A stretch of DNA of 64,000 bases from positions 248,001 to 312,000 of the forward strand of contig NZ_JBPPGG010000004.1 in assembly GCF_051304405.1 (NCBI RefSeq), read 5' to 3'. Origin of the DNA: Pedomonas sp051304405 (GTDB taxonomy: Bacteria; Pseudomonadota; Alphaproteobacteria; Sphingomonadales; Sphingomonadaceae). The notes under the pieces were generated by a model. It made no database searches and was not told the DNA's origin. It saw only the letters and a list, made by a program, of their open reading frames with translations. This document shows, in pieces, positions 50,285 to 60,200 of the stretch; the stretch's first letter is position 1; each line of letters starts with the position of its first letter. Both the position numbers and the translations under genes were made by a program.

Positions 50285-51691
50285 ATGCGAAAGCTCAGCA
50301 CACTTGCCGCGACCGGCGCCGCCGTTCTGGCGCTTGCGGCCTGTGCGCCCTCGCTTCAGGAGCCGCCGCGCACGGCCGAACTGGCCGTGCCGGGCCAGTT
50401 TCAGGCGATTGCCGCAGGGGAGGCAGGGGACTTTGCCGATACGGACTGGGTGGAGAGCTTCGGCTCACCGACCCTGACGGCGCTCGTAAGGGAGGCTCTG
50501 GAGCACAACCGAGACTTGCGCGCCGCGAGCGCGCGGGTCGCGCAGGCGCGGGCGCGGGCCCGTATTTCCGGGGCCGACCTCTGGCCCCAGATCGGCCTTG
50601 AGGCAGAGACGGTTCAGAGCCGCACCGGGCTGGGGAGCGGCGGCGACTCGGATGCCACCTATCGGGTGGGTCTGGGCGTGACGTGGGAGGCGGACCTCTG
50701 GGGCCGCCTTGCCTCGCAGCAGCGCAGCGCAGCGCTGACTGCCGAGGCCGCGGCGCAGGACTATGCGGCGGCGCGCCTGTCCCTCGCCGGGCAGGTGGCC
50801 GAAGGGTGGTTCTCGCTCATTGTCGCCCAGCAGCAGTTCGATCTGGCGACGCGGACGGTGGAAACCTACGCCCGCTCCGAGCAGATCGTGCGCGAGCGGC
50901 ACCGGATCGGGATGGCGACGGACCTCGACCTCAGCCTTGCCGTCTCCAACCGCCAGTCTGCCGAGGCGCTGCTGCGCCAGCGCGAACAGCAGCTGCGCGA
51001 GGCGCGCCGGCAGCTTGAAGTGCTGCTGGGCCGTTACCCGGCGGCGGAGCTGGCGGGCGGCGATGTGCTCCCGGCCCTGCCCGAGCGGCCCGGCACGGGG
51101 GTTCCCGCCGAGGTGCTGGCCCGCCGGCCGGACCTTCAGGCGCAGTTCTCCCGCCTGATGGCCAGCCGCTATGGCGTGGCGGCGGCCCAGCGGGCGCTGC
51201 TGCCCCGGCTGACCCTGACCGGGTCGATCGGCGACAGCGGCACCAGCCTGTCCGACGCGCTCGACTTCAAGCAGGTTCTGGCGACCATCATCGGCAACCT
51301 GACCCAGCCCCTGTTCCAGGGCGGGCGGCTCCGGGCCAACGTGGACCTCAGCCGCGCGCAGGAGGACGAGGCGGTCCAGAGCTATGCGCAGACCGTGCTG
51401 AAGGCCATGCGCGAGGTGGAAGATGCGCTCGGAGCCGAGACCCTGCTCGGGTCGCGGGAGGCGGCGCTCGAGGAAGCGGCGCGACAGGCGGCCGCCGCCG
51501 AGCGTCTGGCCGAGGTGCAGTACACCACCGGCCTTACCAACCTTCTCACTCTTCTTGATTCCCAACGCCGCAATCTCGAGGCGCAGAGCCAGCTGCTCGA
51601 CGTGCGCCAGGTCCGCATGAACAACCGCGTGCGCCTGCATGTGGCCCTTGGCGGATCGGTCCAACCGGCCGTGGCAGCGGGCCAGGAGTAA
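50285..51691 (+). CDS. RND efflux outer-membrane factor (OprM/NodT family)
   Basis: 468 aa. Lipoprotein signal MRKLSTLAATGAAVLALAAC, then two OEP repeats: LREALEHNRDL-type start (ALVREALEHNRDLRAASARV), YRVGLGVTWEADLWGRLASQ, and LLPRLTLTGSIGDSG, TQPLFQGGRLRANVDLSRAQ. Forms the outer channel for the adaptor and pump encoded 6 and then 11 nt downstream. GAGGGGATC precedes ATG 50285. Confidence 0.94.
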   Translation: MRKLSTLAATGAAVLALAACAPSLQEPPRTAELAVPGQFQAIAAGEAGDFADTDWVESFGSPTLTALVREALEHNRDLRAASARVAQARARARISGADLWPQIGLEAETVQSRTGLGSGGDSDATYRVGLGVTWEADLWGRLASQQRSAALTAEAAAQDYAAARLSLAGQVAEGWFSLIVAQQQFDLATRTVETYARSEQIVRERHRIGMATDLDLSLAVSNRQSAEALLRQREQQLREARRQLEVLLGRYPAAELAGGDVLPALPERPGTGVPAEVLARRPDLQAQFSRLMASRYGVAAAQRALLPRLTLTGSIGDSGTSLSDALDFKQVLATIIGNLTQPLFQGGRLRANVDLSRAQEDEAVQSYAQTVLKAMREVEDALGAETLLGSREAALEEAARQAAAAERLAEVQYTTGLTNLLTLLDSQRRNLEAQSQLLDVRQVRMNNRVRLHVALGGSVQPAVAAGQE

Positions 51692-51696
51692 TTCCC

Positions 51697-52845
51697 ATGA
51701 TCGACACCAACAAGATCCGGTTTTCCAGAAAATCCATCGCCCTCGGCCTGCTCGGCGTTGGCCTTCTCGGCGGCATCGTCGCCTTCACGGCGATGTCTGG
51801 CGGCGCTGACGCGCAGGCCAGCAAGGGCAAGGACGCGCAGGCCGAGGCCGATGGCACGGCGCCGCGCGTAACCGTGCTGGTGCCCAGTGCCTCGCAATAT
51901 GTTGCGCGGGTGAAGGTGACCGGCACCATCTCCGCCCAGTACGACCTGCCGATCAGCGTCGAAGGGGAGGGCGGCCGCATCGACACCGTGCTGGTGGAGG
52001 CGGGCGACCGGGTGAAGAAGGGTCAGGTTCTGGCCCGCATTAATGCGGACGTGCTGCGCCCGCAGGTTCACCAGCTGGCGGCGGCGCTGGAGGAAGCCAG
52101 GGCCCAGGCGCGGCTGCTGGTCTCGGAATACGAGCGCGTCAAGACGGTGTCGGACAGCGGCGTCGTCTCCCGCGAGGATATCGATCGCCGGGCGTCGGCC
52201 GCCGATCAGGCTGTCGCCCGCGCCAAGGTGGCCGAGGCGCGGCTGCGCGAGGCCGAGGCCCGGCTGGCCCGCACCGAGATCCGCTCCCCGTCGGATGGCG
52301 TCGTGCTGGCGCGCACCGTCGAGGTGGGGCAGACCGTGGCGCCGGGCAATGTGCTGTTCCGCGTCGCCAAGGACGGCAAGGTGGAGCTGCGCGGCGAGGT
52401 GGCCGAGCAGGACATGCCGGGTCTTGCCGTGGGGCAGAAGGCGATTGTGCAGATCACCGGCGTCGATCGGACCTTCGAGGGCAAGGTGTGGCTGCTTGGC
52501 CCCACCATCGATCCGGCCAGCCGTCTCGGCACGGTGCGGATTGCGCTTGAGGCTGACCCGCTGCTGCGGCCGGGTGCGTTTGCCCACGGCTACGTGCTGA
52601 CGGGCGAGGCGAGGAAGCCCGTGCTGCCCCATTCGGCGCTCCAGTCCGACAAGCAGGGGTCTTTTGTCTATGTGGTCGGCCCGGACAACAAGGTGATCCG
52701 CCGCAACGTGCGGATCGGGACCGCGACCGAGAAGGGCGTGGTGATCGAGGAAGGCCTCGACGGCAAGGAACGGGTGGTGGCCCTGGCCGGTGCCTTCCTG
52801 CGCGAGGGTGAAGTGATCGCCCCCATCATGCAGCGGGCGAGCTGA
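51697..52845 (+). CDS. RND efflux periplasmic adaptor (membrane fusion protein)
   Basis: 382 aa. N-terminal membrane anchor (IALGLLGVGLLGGIVAFTAM), lipoyl-like halves (VEAGDRVKKGQVLARINADV and SPSDGVVLARTVEVGQTV), alpha-hairpin in between (residues about 125-195), and beta-barrel LGTVRIALEADPLLRPGAFA. Links the RND pump to the outer-membrane factor. Confidence 0.93.
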   Translation: MIDTNKIRFSRKSIALGLLGVGLLGGIVAFTAMSGGADAQASKGKDAQAEADGTAPRVTVLVPSASQYVARVKVTGTISAQYDLPISVEGEGGRIDTVLVEAGDRVKKGQVLARINADVLRPQVHQLAAALEEARAQARLLVSEYERVKTVSDSGVVSREDIDRRASAADQAVARAKVAEARLREAEARLARTEIRSPSDGVVLARTVEVGQTVAPGNVLFRVAKDGKVELRGEVAEQDMPGLAVGQKAIVQITGVDRTFEGKVWLLGPTIDPASRLGTVRIALEADPLLRPGAFAHGYVLTGEARKPVLPHSALQSDKQGSFVYVVGPDNKVIRRNVRIGTATEKGVVIEEGLDGKERVVALAGAFLREGEVIAPIMQRAS

Positions 52846-52856
52846 GGAGGTCTCCC

Positions 52857-55800
52857 ATGAAAAACATTTCCGCCTGGGCGATCCGCAATCCGATCCCTCC
52901 GATCGTCCTGTTCATCATTCTCACGGTCATGGGTCTGATCGCCTTTCTGCGGCTGCCCATCAACAACATGCCTGATGTCGCCTTTCCCGGCGTGCAGGTG
53001 ACGATCAGCCAGCCCGGCGCGTCGCCCACGGAAATGGAGACGCAGGTGACGCAGATCGTCGAAGGCGCGATCGCCAGCGTCGGCAGCATTCACAGCCTGA
53101 CCTCCCGCACCGTCGAGGGCGCGGCCCACATCATCGTGGAGTTCCAGATCGGCACGCCCATCGACCGGGCGGTCAACGACGTGCGCGACGCGCTGACGCG
53201 GGTGCGCTCGGAGCTGCCCGAGGATATTCTGGAGCCCGATGTGCAGCGTCTCAACGTGGAGGGCGGGGCGCTCGCCTACCTCACCGTCAGCACCACCGAC
53301 ATGACGCCGGAGGAGCTGAGCTGGTTCGTGGACAGCACCATCGCCAAGCGCCTCCTCACGCTGGACGGCGTGGCGCAGGTGCAGCGCATCGGCGGCGTCT
53401 CCCGCGAGATCCGCATTGATCTGGAGCCCGCCCGGCTTCAGGCCATGGGCCTGTCGGCAGCGGAAGTGAACCGGCAGCTGCGGATGCTCAACCTCGATGC
53501 GCCGGGCGGCCGCACGGAAGTGGGCGGCGCGGAGCAGTCGGTGCGCGTGCTGGGCGGCGCGAAGACCGCCGAGCAACTGGCCGAGACCCGCATCATCGCA
53601 CCGGGCGGCAAGGTGGTGCGCCTCAAGGACATCGCGCAGGTGCGCGACGGCGTGGGCGAGCTGCGCAGCCTGACCCGCAACAATGGCAAGATCGTCACCG
53701 CCTTTGGCGTGAGCCGCGCCCGGGGCTCGTCGGACGTGGCCGTCTATGAGGTGATGCACAAGGAGCTGGCCAAGATCCAGCAGGAAAACCCGAAGGTGAA
53801 GATCGAGGAGTTCTTCACCACCGTCAATTACACCAAGGCCAACTACAACTCGGCCCTGTGGGCGCTGGTCGAAGGCTCGATCCTGGCGGTCGTGGTGGTG
53901 TTCTGCTTCCTGCGGGACTGGCGGGCGACCTTCATCTCGGCGCTGGCCATTCCCCTGTCGGCCATTCCCACCTTCCTCATCATGAACATGCTGGGCTTCA
54001 CGCTCAACCAGGTGTCCCTCCTGGCGCTGTCGCTGGTGGCGGGCATCCTGGTGGACGACGCCATCGTGGAGATCGAGAACATCGTGCGCCACATGCGCAT
54101 GGGCAAGTCGCCGTTCCGGGCGGCCATGGACGCGGCGGACGAGATCGGCCTCGCGGTGGTCGCCACCACCATGTCCATCGTGGTGGTGTTCCTGCCGGTG
54201 GGTCTGATGAGCGGCGTGACCGGCGAGCTGTTCAAGGAGTTCGGCATCACGGTCGCGGTGGCGGTGTTCATGTCGCTGCTGGTGGCGCGCCTCATCACGC
54301 CGCTGATTGCCGCCTACTTCCTGAAGCCGTCCGACGCGCCGAAGGGCCATGGCCACGCCAACGGTCCGATGATGCACAAGTATCTGGACGTGCTGCGCTG
54401 GTCGCTGCGGCATCGCTGGCTCACGCTGGGCGGCGGTGCGGCGTTCTTCGTCCTCTCCATCTTCATCGCCACCCAGATGTCGGTCAGCTACATGCCGCCG
54501 ATCGACGACGTGGTCTCTGTCGTCAATATCGAGCTGCCGCCGGGCTCGCGTCTGGAAGACACGGCCCGCGTCTCCGCCGAGGCGGGCCGCATCGTGAAGC
54601 AGCACCCGGAAGTGGTCAGCATCTTCGAGATCCTGGGCGAGGACGCGGGCGACCTGCGCAAGGCCAGCCTGTTCATCACCCTGACCCCGGGCAACAAGCG
54701 CGATCAGACGCAGAAGGAGATCGAGCAGGAGCTGGCGCCCAAGCTCGCCGCCATTCCAGACGCCCGCATCAACTTCCAGAGCCAGAGCGGCGGCTTCGGG
54801 CGCGACATCTCGGTGGTGATCGGCGGTGACGACCCGGTGCTGCTGGAGAAGACCGCGCACCAGATCGTCGAGGAAATGCGCGCCCTGCCCAGCCTGCATG
54901 ATCCGCGCATCAACGGCGACCTGCAGCGCCCGGAGATCATCATCAAGCCGCGCTTCGACCTGGCGGCGGAGATGGGCGTGTCGGTCTCGGCGCTGAGCCA
55001 GACCGTGCGCATCGCCACCATGGGCGACGTGCCGCAGAATCTGGCCAAGTTCTCGCTGTCGGACCGTCAGGTGCCGATCCGGGTGAGCCTGGCCGAGGGC
55101 GCGCGCACGGACATGACGACGCTGGAGAACCTGCCGGTGCCGACCAATGACGGCCGCTGGGTGCCGCTGAAGTCGGTGGCGGACATCAGCTTCGGCCAGG
55201 GTCCGACCTCCATCCGCCGCTTCAACCAGAGCCGCCGCGTGGTCATCGAGGCGGACGTGAAGGGCGTGCCGCAGGGCGTGGCGCTGGAGCATGTGAAGAA
55301 CCTGCCGACGCTGAAGAACCTGCCGCAGGGCGTGCGCCGCATCCTTGCGGGCAACGACGAGTTCCAGCAGGAGATGATGAACAACTTCATCACCGCCCTG
55401 GCGACCGGCATCATGCTGGTGCTGGCCGTGATGGTGCTGCTCTACAAGCGCGCCTTCCAGCCCTTCGTGAACCTGGGCTCGCTGCTGCTGGCCCCGGGCG
55501 GCGCGTTCATTGCCCTCATCCTCTGCGGGTTCGAGATCACCATGCCGGTGTTCATCGGCATCCTCATGCTCTTCGGCATCGTCGCCAAGAACTCCATTCT
55601 GCTGGTGGACTTCGCCATCGAGGAGATCCGCCTCGGCAAGGACCGGGCGACGGCGCTGATCGAGGCCGGCCACAAGCGCGCCCAGCCGATCGTGATGACC
55701 ACCATCGCCATGATCGCGGGCATGCTGCCGATCGCCATCGGCCTTGGCGCGGATACCTCCTTCCGCGCGCCCATGGCGGTGTCGGTGATCGGCGGCCTCA

Positions 55801-56006
55801 TCAGCTCGACCGTGCTGACGCTGGTGATCGTGCCGGCCGCCTTCACGGTGGTGGACGACATCGAGAAGTGGCTGGGCCGCAGGCTGGGCGGGCTGCTGGC
55901 GACCCGGCCCGGCGATATCAGCACGATTGGGGACGGCAGGGGCGAGGACGGCAGGGACGCTGCCGTGAGCGCCGAGCCCCGGCCGATGACGGCCGCAGCC
56001 GAATAG
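52857..56006 (+). CDS. RND efflux inner-membrane transporter (HAE1-like)
   Basis: 1049 aa. Twelve-TM RND pump: N-terminal PIPPIVLFIILTVMGLIAFL, TM4 with the proton-relay Asp pair (AGILVDDAIVEIENIVRHMR), TM10 lysine in AKNSILLVDFAIEEIRLGKD, and two large periplasmic loops. Family typical length. Exports drugs, metabolites or lipids with the two upstream partners; substrate unknown. A terminator follows. Confidence 0.95.
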   Translation: MKNISAWAIRNPIPPIVLFIILTVMGLIAFLRLPINNMPDVAFPGVQVTISQPGASPTEMETQVTQIVEGAIASVGSIHSLTSRTVEGAAHIIVEFQIGTPIDRAVNDVRDALTRVRSELPEDILEPDVQRLNVEGGALAYLTVSTTDMTPEELSWFVDSTIAKRLLTLDGVAQVQRIGGVSREIRIDLEPARLQAMGLSAAEVNRQLRMLNLDAPGGRTEVGGAEQSVRVLGGAKTAEQLAETRIIAPGGKVVRLKDIAQVRDGVGELRSLTRNNGKIVTAFGVSRARGSSDVAVYEVMHKELAKIQQENPKVKIEEFFTTVNYTKANYNSALWALVEGSILAVVVVFCFLRDWRATFISALAIPLSAIPTFLIMNMLGFTLNQVSLLALSLVAGILVDDAIVEIENIVRHMRMGKSPFRAAMDAADEIGLAVVATTMSIVVVFLPVGLMSGVTGELFKEFGITVAVAVFMSLLVARLITPLIAAYFLKPSDAPKGHGHANGPMMHKYLDVLRWSLRHRWLTLGGGAAFFVLSIFIATQMSVSYMPPIDDVVSVVNIELPPGSRLEDTARVSAEAGRIVKQHPEVVSIFEILGEDAGDLRKASLFITLTPGNKRDQTQKEIEQELAPKLAAIPDARINFQSQSGGFGRDISVVIGGDDPVLLEKTAHQIVEEMRALPSLHDPRINGDLQRPEIIIKPRFDLAAEMGVSVSALSQTVRIATMGDVPQNLAKFSLSDRQVPIRVSLAEGARTDMTTLENLPVPTNDGRWVPLKSVADISFGQGPTSIRRFNQSRRVVIEADVKGVPQGVALEHVKNLPTLKNLPQGVRRILAGNDEFQQEMMNNFITALATGIMLVLAVMVLLYKRAFQPFVNLGSLLLAPGGAFIALILCGFEITMPVFIGILMLFGIVAKNSILLVDFAIEEIRLGKDRATALIEAGHKRAQPIVMTTIAMIAGMLPIAIGLGADTSFRAPMAVSVIGGLISSTVLTLVIVPAAFTVVDDIEKWLGRRLGGLLATRPGDISTIGDGRGEDGRDAAVSAEPRPMTAAAE

Positions 56007-56032
56007 CTGGCGACCGCTTTACGGCAACCTGG

Positions 56033-56068
56033 GCAGGCGAGGCCACCGGCTTCGCCTGCTTTTTCTTT
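56033..56068 (+). terminator. Terminator after the RND operon
   Basis: GCAGGCGA (56033-56040) with TCGCCTGC (56052-56059), then TTTTTCTTTT. Confidence 0.85.
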
Positions 56069-56105
56069 TGTTCGTTTGCGGCGCTGTTCTGTTTGGCGTC
56101 CCGCC

Positions 56106-56699
56106 TCAGGCGGCGGGGGACCACACCGTCATGATGGAGTCGAGGTCCGGGCGGGGGCGCTCCTCCGGCGGGCGGCTGCTGGTGCCGATGAAGACGAAAC
56201 CGGCGATCCGGTCGCCCGGCGCGCCGCCCAGCAGATGCAGGACCGGGTCCGAGAAGGCGGGCCAGGAGGTCAGCCAGTTGGCGTGATAGCCGAGCGCATG
56301 GGCGGCCAGCAGCAGGTTCTGGCAGACGGCCCCGGCGGACAGCTCCTGCTCCCAGAGCGGGATGGGCACGTCCCGGCGCGGGCGGCTGAGAACGGCGACG
56401 AGCACGGGGGCCTGATGGGCGAACTGGCGGGCGCCGGCCAGATCCACCTCCGACGCCTCCGGCTTGTCCGCCTTGAGCGCGGCGACGAGTCCCTCGGCGA
56501 AGGCGTCCCGCTGCCCCTTCGGGATGACGATGAAGTGCCACGGGGCGAGCTTGCCATGATCGGGCACGCGCACGCCGGCGGTGAGGATCTGGCGCAGCTC
56601 CGCCTCGCCCGGGCCGGGCTCGACCAGGTCCCGCGCCTTGGCGGAGCGGCGGGTGAGCAGCAGGCTCATGGCGGAGGTGCGATCGTTCAGAACGGTCAT
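56106..56699 (-). CDS. Nitroreductase family protein
   Basis: 197 aa FMN-dependent oxidoreductase. FMN-contact motif RRSAKARDLVEPGP, VPDHGKLAPWHFIVI, and LSAGAVCQNLLLAAHALGYH, NWLTSW near the end, all standard for the NfsA/YdjA-like group. YdjA-type proteins share the short form. It lies alone on the minus strand. Confidence 0.9.
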   Translation of the reverse strand: MTVLNDRTSAMSLLLTRRSAKARDLVEPGPGEAELRQILTAGVRVPDHGKLAPWHFIVIPKGQRDAFAEGLVAALKADKPEASEVDLAGARQFAHQAPVLVAVLSRPRRDVPIPLWEQELSAGAVCQNLLLAAHALGYHANWLTSWPAFSDPVLHLLGGAPGDRIAGFVFIGTSSRPPEERPRPDLDSIMTVWSPAA

Positions 56700-56734
56700 G
56701 AACAGGCCTTCCCGGGGCAGAACTTGGAACTCAG

Positions 56735-56759
56735 GCCTGCACAGCTAGCATGTGCAGGC
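56735..56759. promoter_or_regulatory. 25-bp dyad upstream of nitroreductase
   Basis: GCCTGCACA and TGTGCAGGC form a perfect 9-bp inverted repeat around GCTAGCA, 36 nt before the nitroreductase ATG. Could be a repressor operator or a hairpin. Confidence 0.4.
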
Positions 56760-57010
56760 GGTGCGTCAACCTGCTGTCCATCGTGGCCAGGGAGCGCTTT
56801 ATCGCAACGCTTGTGGTTCATCTTCTGTTCATCTGCTCAGTTACGCCGCCAGCGAATTCCAAGGGGCAATTGGGGGGGAGAGGTCCTAACGTGTTCGGCC
56901 CGACGACCGACAGTATTGTCGAGCTACCACTGGCTTTATAGGTTGAGCCATTCGCCCCAGGGCGACGGAGCCTAACCAACGGGCGGTTCGACAACCTCAG
57001 GGAGATCCCA

Positions 57011-58750
57011 ATGACAACAGAGGGCGGCGCTGCTGCTTCCCGAGCGGGCACATGGCTTGGCCACCCGCGACAGCTTCTCGTCTGCTTTACCACGGAGATG
57101 TGGGAGCGCTTCGGCTACTACGGCATGAGGGCCATCCTCATCCTGTACCTGACCAAGCACTTCCTGTTCGACGATCGCCAGGCGGCGGGCATCTACGCCA
57201 GCTACACGGCGCTCGTGTACCTGACTCCGCTGATCGGCGGCATGATCGCCGACCGGTTCCTTGGCTCGCGCGGTGCGGTCAAGTTCGGCGCCATCCTGAT
57301 GATGATGGGGTACTTCGGACTGGCCTTCGGCGGACCGCAAACCAAACAGTTTCTCGAATATGACACCGGTCGCTATGAGATCCAGATTGTCAATGTGGGC
57401 AACGACCGGACCGAGCAATACGTCACCATCGATGGCGAGCGTATGCGTCTGGTGCCCGGCACGCAGGGCAGCGTCATCCTGAGGAGCGCCGGGGACGCGG
57501 ACGGCGCCGCGGCCAGGGAAACCGTTCTGCCGAGCGGCAGCTTCAGCCTGCCGGTCGAGCGCAACCAGGTCTTCCTCTACCTGATGTATCTGTCGCTCTC
57601 GCTTGTCATCATCGGCAACGGCTTCTTCAAGCCGAACATCTCGACCGTGGTGGGCGATCTCTACGAGCCCCAGGACAAGCGGCGCGAAAGCGGCTTCTAC
57701 ATCTTCTACATCGGCATCAACGTCGGCTCGGTTCTGGGCCAGATCCTGCTGCCCAACCTGCGCCAGAACTTCGGCTTCGACGTGGCCTTCGCCGCGGCGG
57801 GCGTCGGCATGACCATCGCCTGGGCCGTTGCCACCTTCAACGACCGCATCATGGCGGGCTATGGCGAGCCGCCCAATCCGCAGGCGCTGACCAGGAAGCT
57901 GTTCGCCGGCCTCAATCTGCGCTGGACCATCTACGTGCTGGCCTTCGCGGCGCTGGTGCCGGCGTGGATTCTGGTGCAGCAGAACGAGCTGGTGGGCATC
58001 CTGCTCGCCACCTTCGGCTTCGGCTCCTACATCGCCATGATCCTCTACGCGGTGCTCAAGTGCGGCACCGTGGAGCGCAACCGCATGATCGTCGCGGTGG
58101 TGCTCAGCATGTCCACCATCGTGTTCTGGTCGCTGTTCGAGCAGGCGGGCACCACCCTGACCCTGTTCGCTGACCGCAATACGGACCGCGAGGTGTTCGG
58201 CTGGGTCATGCCCGCCGACCAGGTGCAGTTCTTCAACGCCCTGTTCGTCGTCACCCTGGCGCCGGTGTTCGCCCTGTTCTGGACGGCCCTGCAGAAGCGC
58301 GGTCTGGAGCCCTCCACCCCGGTGAAGTTCTCGCTGGGTCTGGTGCAGGTGGGCCTCGGCTTCCTGCTGCTGGTCTGGGCCATGAAGACCGCCGACGGCA
58401 ACGGCCAGGTGGCGCTCATCTGGCTTGCGGCGGCCTACCTGCTGCACACCATGGGCGAGCTGTGCCTGTCGCCCGTGGGCCTGTCCATGATCACCAAGCT
58501 GTCGGCGCCGCGCGTCGTCGGCCTGATGATGGGCATGTGGTTCTTGTCGACCTCGCTCGGCCAATATGTCGTTGGCCTCATCAGTGAGCGCGCCGCCGTT
58601 GAGTCTGTCGGTGGCGTCGTCAACCCGCATGAATCCCTGGCGATCTATGCCCAGACCTTCAACGAGGTGGGTCTGTTCGCTGTCGGCTTCGGGGTGTTCA
58701 TGCTGGTCATCTCGCCGCTGCTCAAGCGCGGTATGCATGGAGTAAACTGA
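57011..58750 (+). CDS. POT (PTR2) family proton-dependent oligopeptide transporter
   Basis: 579 aa with about 12-14 TM helices. POT signatures: the ExxER-type FTTEMWERFGYYGMRA, TPLIGGMIADRFLGSRGAVK and NGFFKPNISTVVGDLY. An extracytoplasmic beta-rich loop (residues about 115-180) is larger than in E. coli DtpA. Sits 4 nt before the amidohydrolase pair, which suggests import of peptides or amides for hydrolysis. Confidence 0.93.
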   Translation: MTTEGGAAASRAGTWLGHPRQLLVCFTTEMWERFGYYGMRAILILYLTKHFLFDDRQAAGIYASYTALVYLTPLIGGMIADRFLGSRGAVKFGAILMMMGYFGLAFGGPQTKQFLEYDTGRYEIQIVNVGNDRTEQYVTIDGERMRLVPGTQGSVILRSAGDADGAAARETVLPSGSFSLPVERNQVFLYLMYLSLSLVIIGNGFFKPNISTVVGDLYEPQDKRRESGFYIFYIGINVGSVLGQILLPNLRQNFGFDVAFAAAGVGMTIAWAVATFNDRIMAGYGEPPNPQALTRKLFAGLNLRWTIYVLAFAALVPAWILVQQNELVGILLATFGFGSYIAMILYAVLKCGTVERNRMIVAVVLSMSTIVFWSLFEQAGTTLTLFADRNTDREVFGWVMPADQVQFFNALFVVTLAPVFALFWTALQKRGLEPSTPVKFSLGLVQVGLGFLLLVWAMKTADGNGQVALIWLAAAYLLHTMGELCLSPVGLSMITKLSAPRVVGLMMGMWFLSTSLGQYVVGLISERAAVESVGGVVNPHESLAIYAQTFNEVGLFAVGFGVFMLVISPLLKRGMHGVN

Positions 58751-58754
58751 GACG

Positions 58755-60200
58755 ATGAAGCACATTCTATTGACGATGAGTGCGCTGATCGCGCTCGGCG
58801 CCTGCGCCACCACCGGTCAAACCGGTGGCGGCCAGGCGGCGGCCGCGAGCAAGGCCGGGGCAAGCGCTGCGGCTGAGGGCAAGGTGGTGCGGATCAACCA
58901 GGATCCGTTCCCCTCGACCTACAAGGCGTATCCCAGCGTGACCACACTCATCCGGGGGGCAACGATTCTGGACGGCAAGGGCGGCCAGATCGAGAATGGC
59001 GAAATCCTGATGCAGGGCGGCAAGATCGTCGCGGTCGGCCAGACCGTTGACGCGCCCGCCGATGCGCTGGTCATCGACGGCCGAGGCAAGTGGGTGACGC
59101 CGGGCGTCATCGACGCGCACAGCCACATGGGCGACTATCCGGCGCCGGAAGTCCAGGCCCATGCCGACGGCAACGAGATCACCGGTCCGGTGACCTCCGA
59201 AGTCTGGGCCGAGCATGGCGTGTGGCCGCAGGATCCCCAGTTCACCCGCGCCCTGGCGGCGGGTGTGACCACGGTGCAGATCCTGCCCGGTTCCGCCAAC
59301 CTGTTCGGCGGCCGCTCCGTGACGCTGAAGCTGGTCCCTGCGCGCACCATGCAGGGCATGAAGTTCCCCGGCGCGCCCTATGGCCTGAAGATGGCCTGCG
59401 GCGAGAACCCGAAGCGCGTCTATGGCGGCAAGGGCCGCATGCCGGGCAGCCGCATGGGCAACATCGCGCTGGACCGCCAGACCTGGGCCAAGGCGCAGGA
59501 ATACAAGCGCAAGTGGGACGCCTACTACGAGAAGGTGGAGAAGGGCGAGAAGGCGGACGCACCGTCCCGCGATCTTCAGCTCGAAACCCTCGCGGGCGTG
59601 CTCTCGGGCGACATTCTCGTCCACAACCACTGCTACCGCGCGGACGAGATGGCCAACGTGATCGATATGTCGAAGGAGTTCGGCTACAAGGTCACCGCCT
59701 TCCATCACGCGGTCGAGGGCTACAAGATCGCCGATCTGCTGGCCAAGGAAAACATCTGCGCGGCCATGTGGGCCGACTGGTGGGGCTTCAAGATGGAAGG
59801 CTACGACGGCATCAAGGAGAACATCCCCTTCATGCATGCCGCCGGCGGCTGCGCCATCGTGCACTCGGATGACCCGAACGGCGTGCAGCGCCTCAATCAG
59901 GAAGCCGCCAAGGCCCTGGGCGCGGGCCGCCGCGTCGGCATCAACATCTCCGAGGCCGAGGCCTGGCAGTGGCTGAGCCTCAACCCGGCCAAGGCGCTCG
60001 GCATCGCCGACAAGACTGGCAGCCTGGAGTCCGGCAAGATGGCGGACGTGGTGCTGTGGAACGGGGATCCGTTCAGCGCCTACTCCCGCGCCGAGAAGGT
60101 GTGGATCGACGGCGCCCTGCTGTTCGATGCCAACAATCCGAAGATGCGCCCGGTCTCTGACTTTGAACTGGGTCAGCCCGGCGAAGGAGACGCGAAATGA
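58755..60200 (+). CDS. Exported amidohydrolase with intact HxH metal motif
   Basis: 481 aa. Lipoprotein-like signal MKHILLTMSALIALGACATT, small beta domain, then the TIM-barrel start VTPGVIDAHSHMGDY with the HxH metal pair. Further His/Asp ligands are likely in LVHNHCYRADE, VTAFHHAVEGYK and AIVHSDDPNG. Periplasmic. C-terminus KTGSLESGKMADVVLWNGDP is typical. Overlaps the next amidohydrolase by 4 nt. Confidence 0.9.
   Translation: MKHILLTMSALIALGACATTGQTGGGQAAAASKAGASAAAEGKVVRINQDPFPSTYKAYPSVTTLIRGATILDGKGGQIENGEILMQGGKIVAVGQTVDAPADALVIDGRGKWVTPGVIDAHSHMGDYPAPEVQAHADGNEITGPVTSEVWAEHGVWPQDPQFTRALAAGVTTVQILPGSANLFGGRSVTLKLVPARTMQGMKFPGAPYGLKMACGENPKRVYGGKGRMPGSRMGNIALDRQTWAKAQEYKRKWDAYYEKVEKGEKADAPSRDLQLETLAGVLSGDILVHNHCYRADEMANVIDMSKEFGYKVTAFHHAVEGYKIADLLAKENICAAMWADWWGFKMEGYDGIKENIPFMHAAGGCAIVHSDDPNGVQRLNQEAAKALGAGRRVGINISEAEAWQWLSLNPAKALGIADKTGSLESGKMADVVLWNGDPFSAYSRAEKVWIDGALLFDANNPKMRPVSDFELGQPGEGDAK

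Noticed and set aside
52668..55673. Long open frame of about 1000 codons antisense to the RND pump
   Set aside because: Histidine/Arg-rich translation without known motifs; typical antisense shadow in GC-rich DNA. The plus-strand RND gene has full family motifs.
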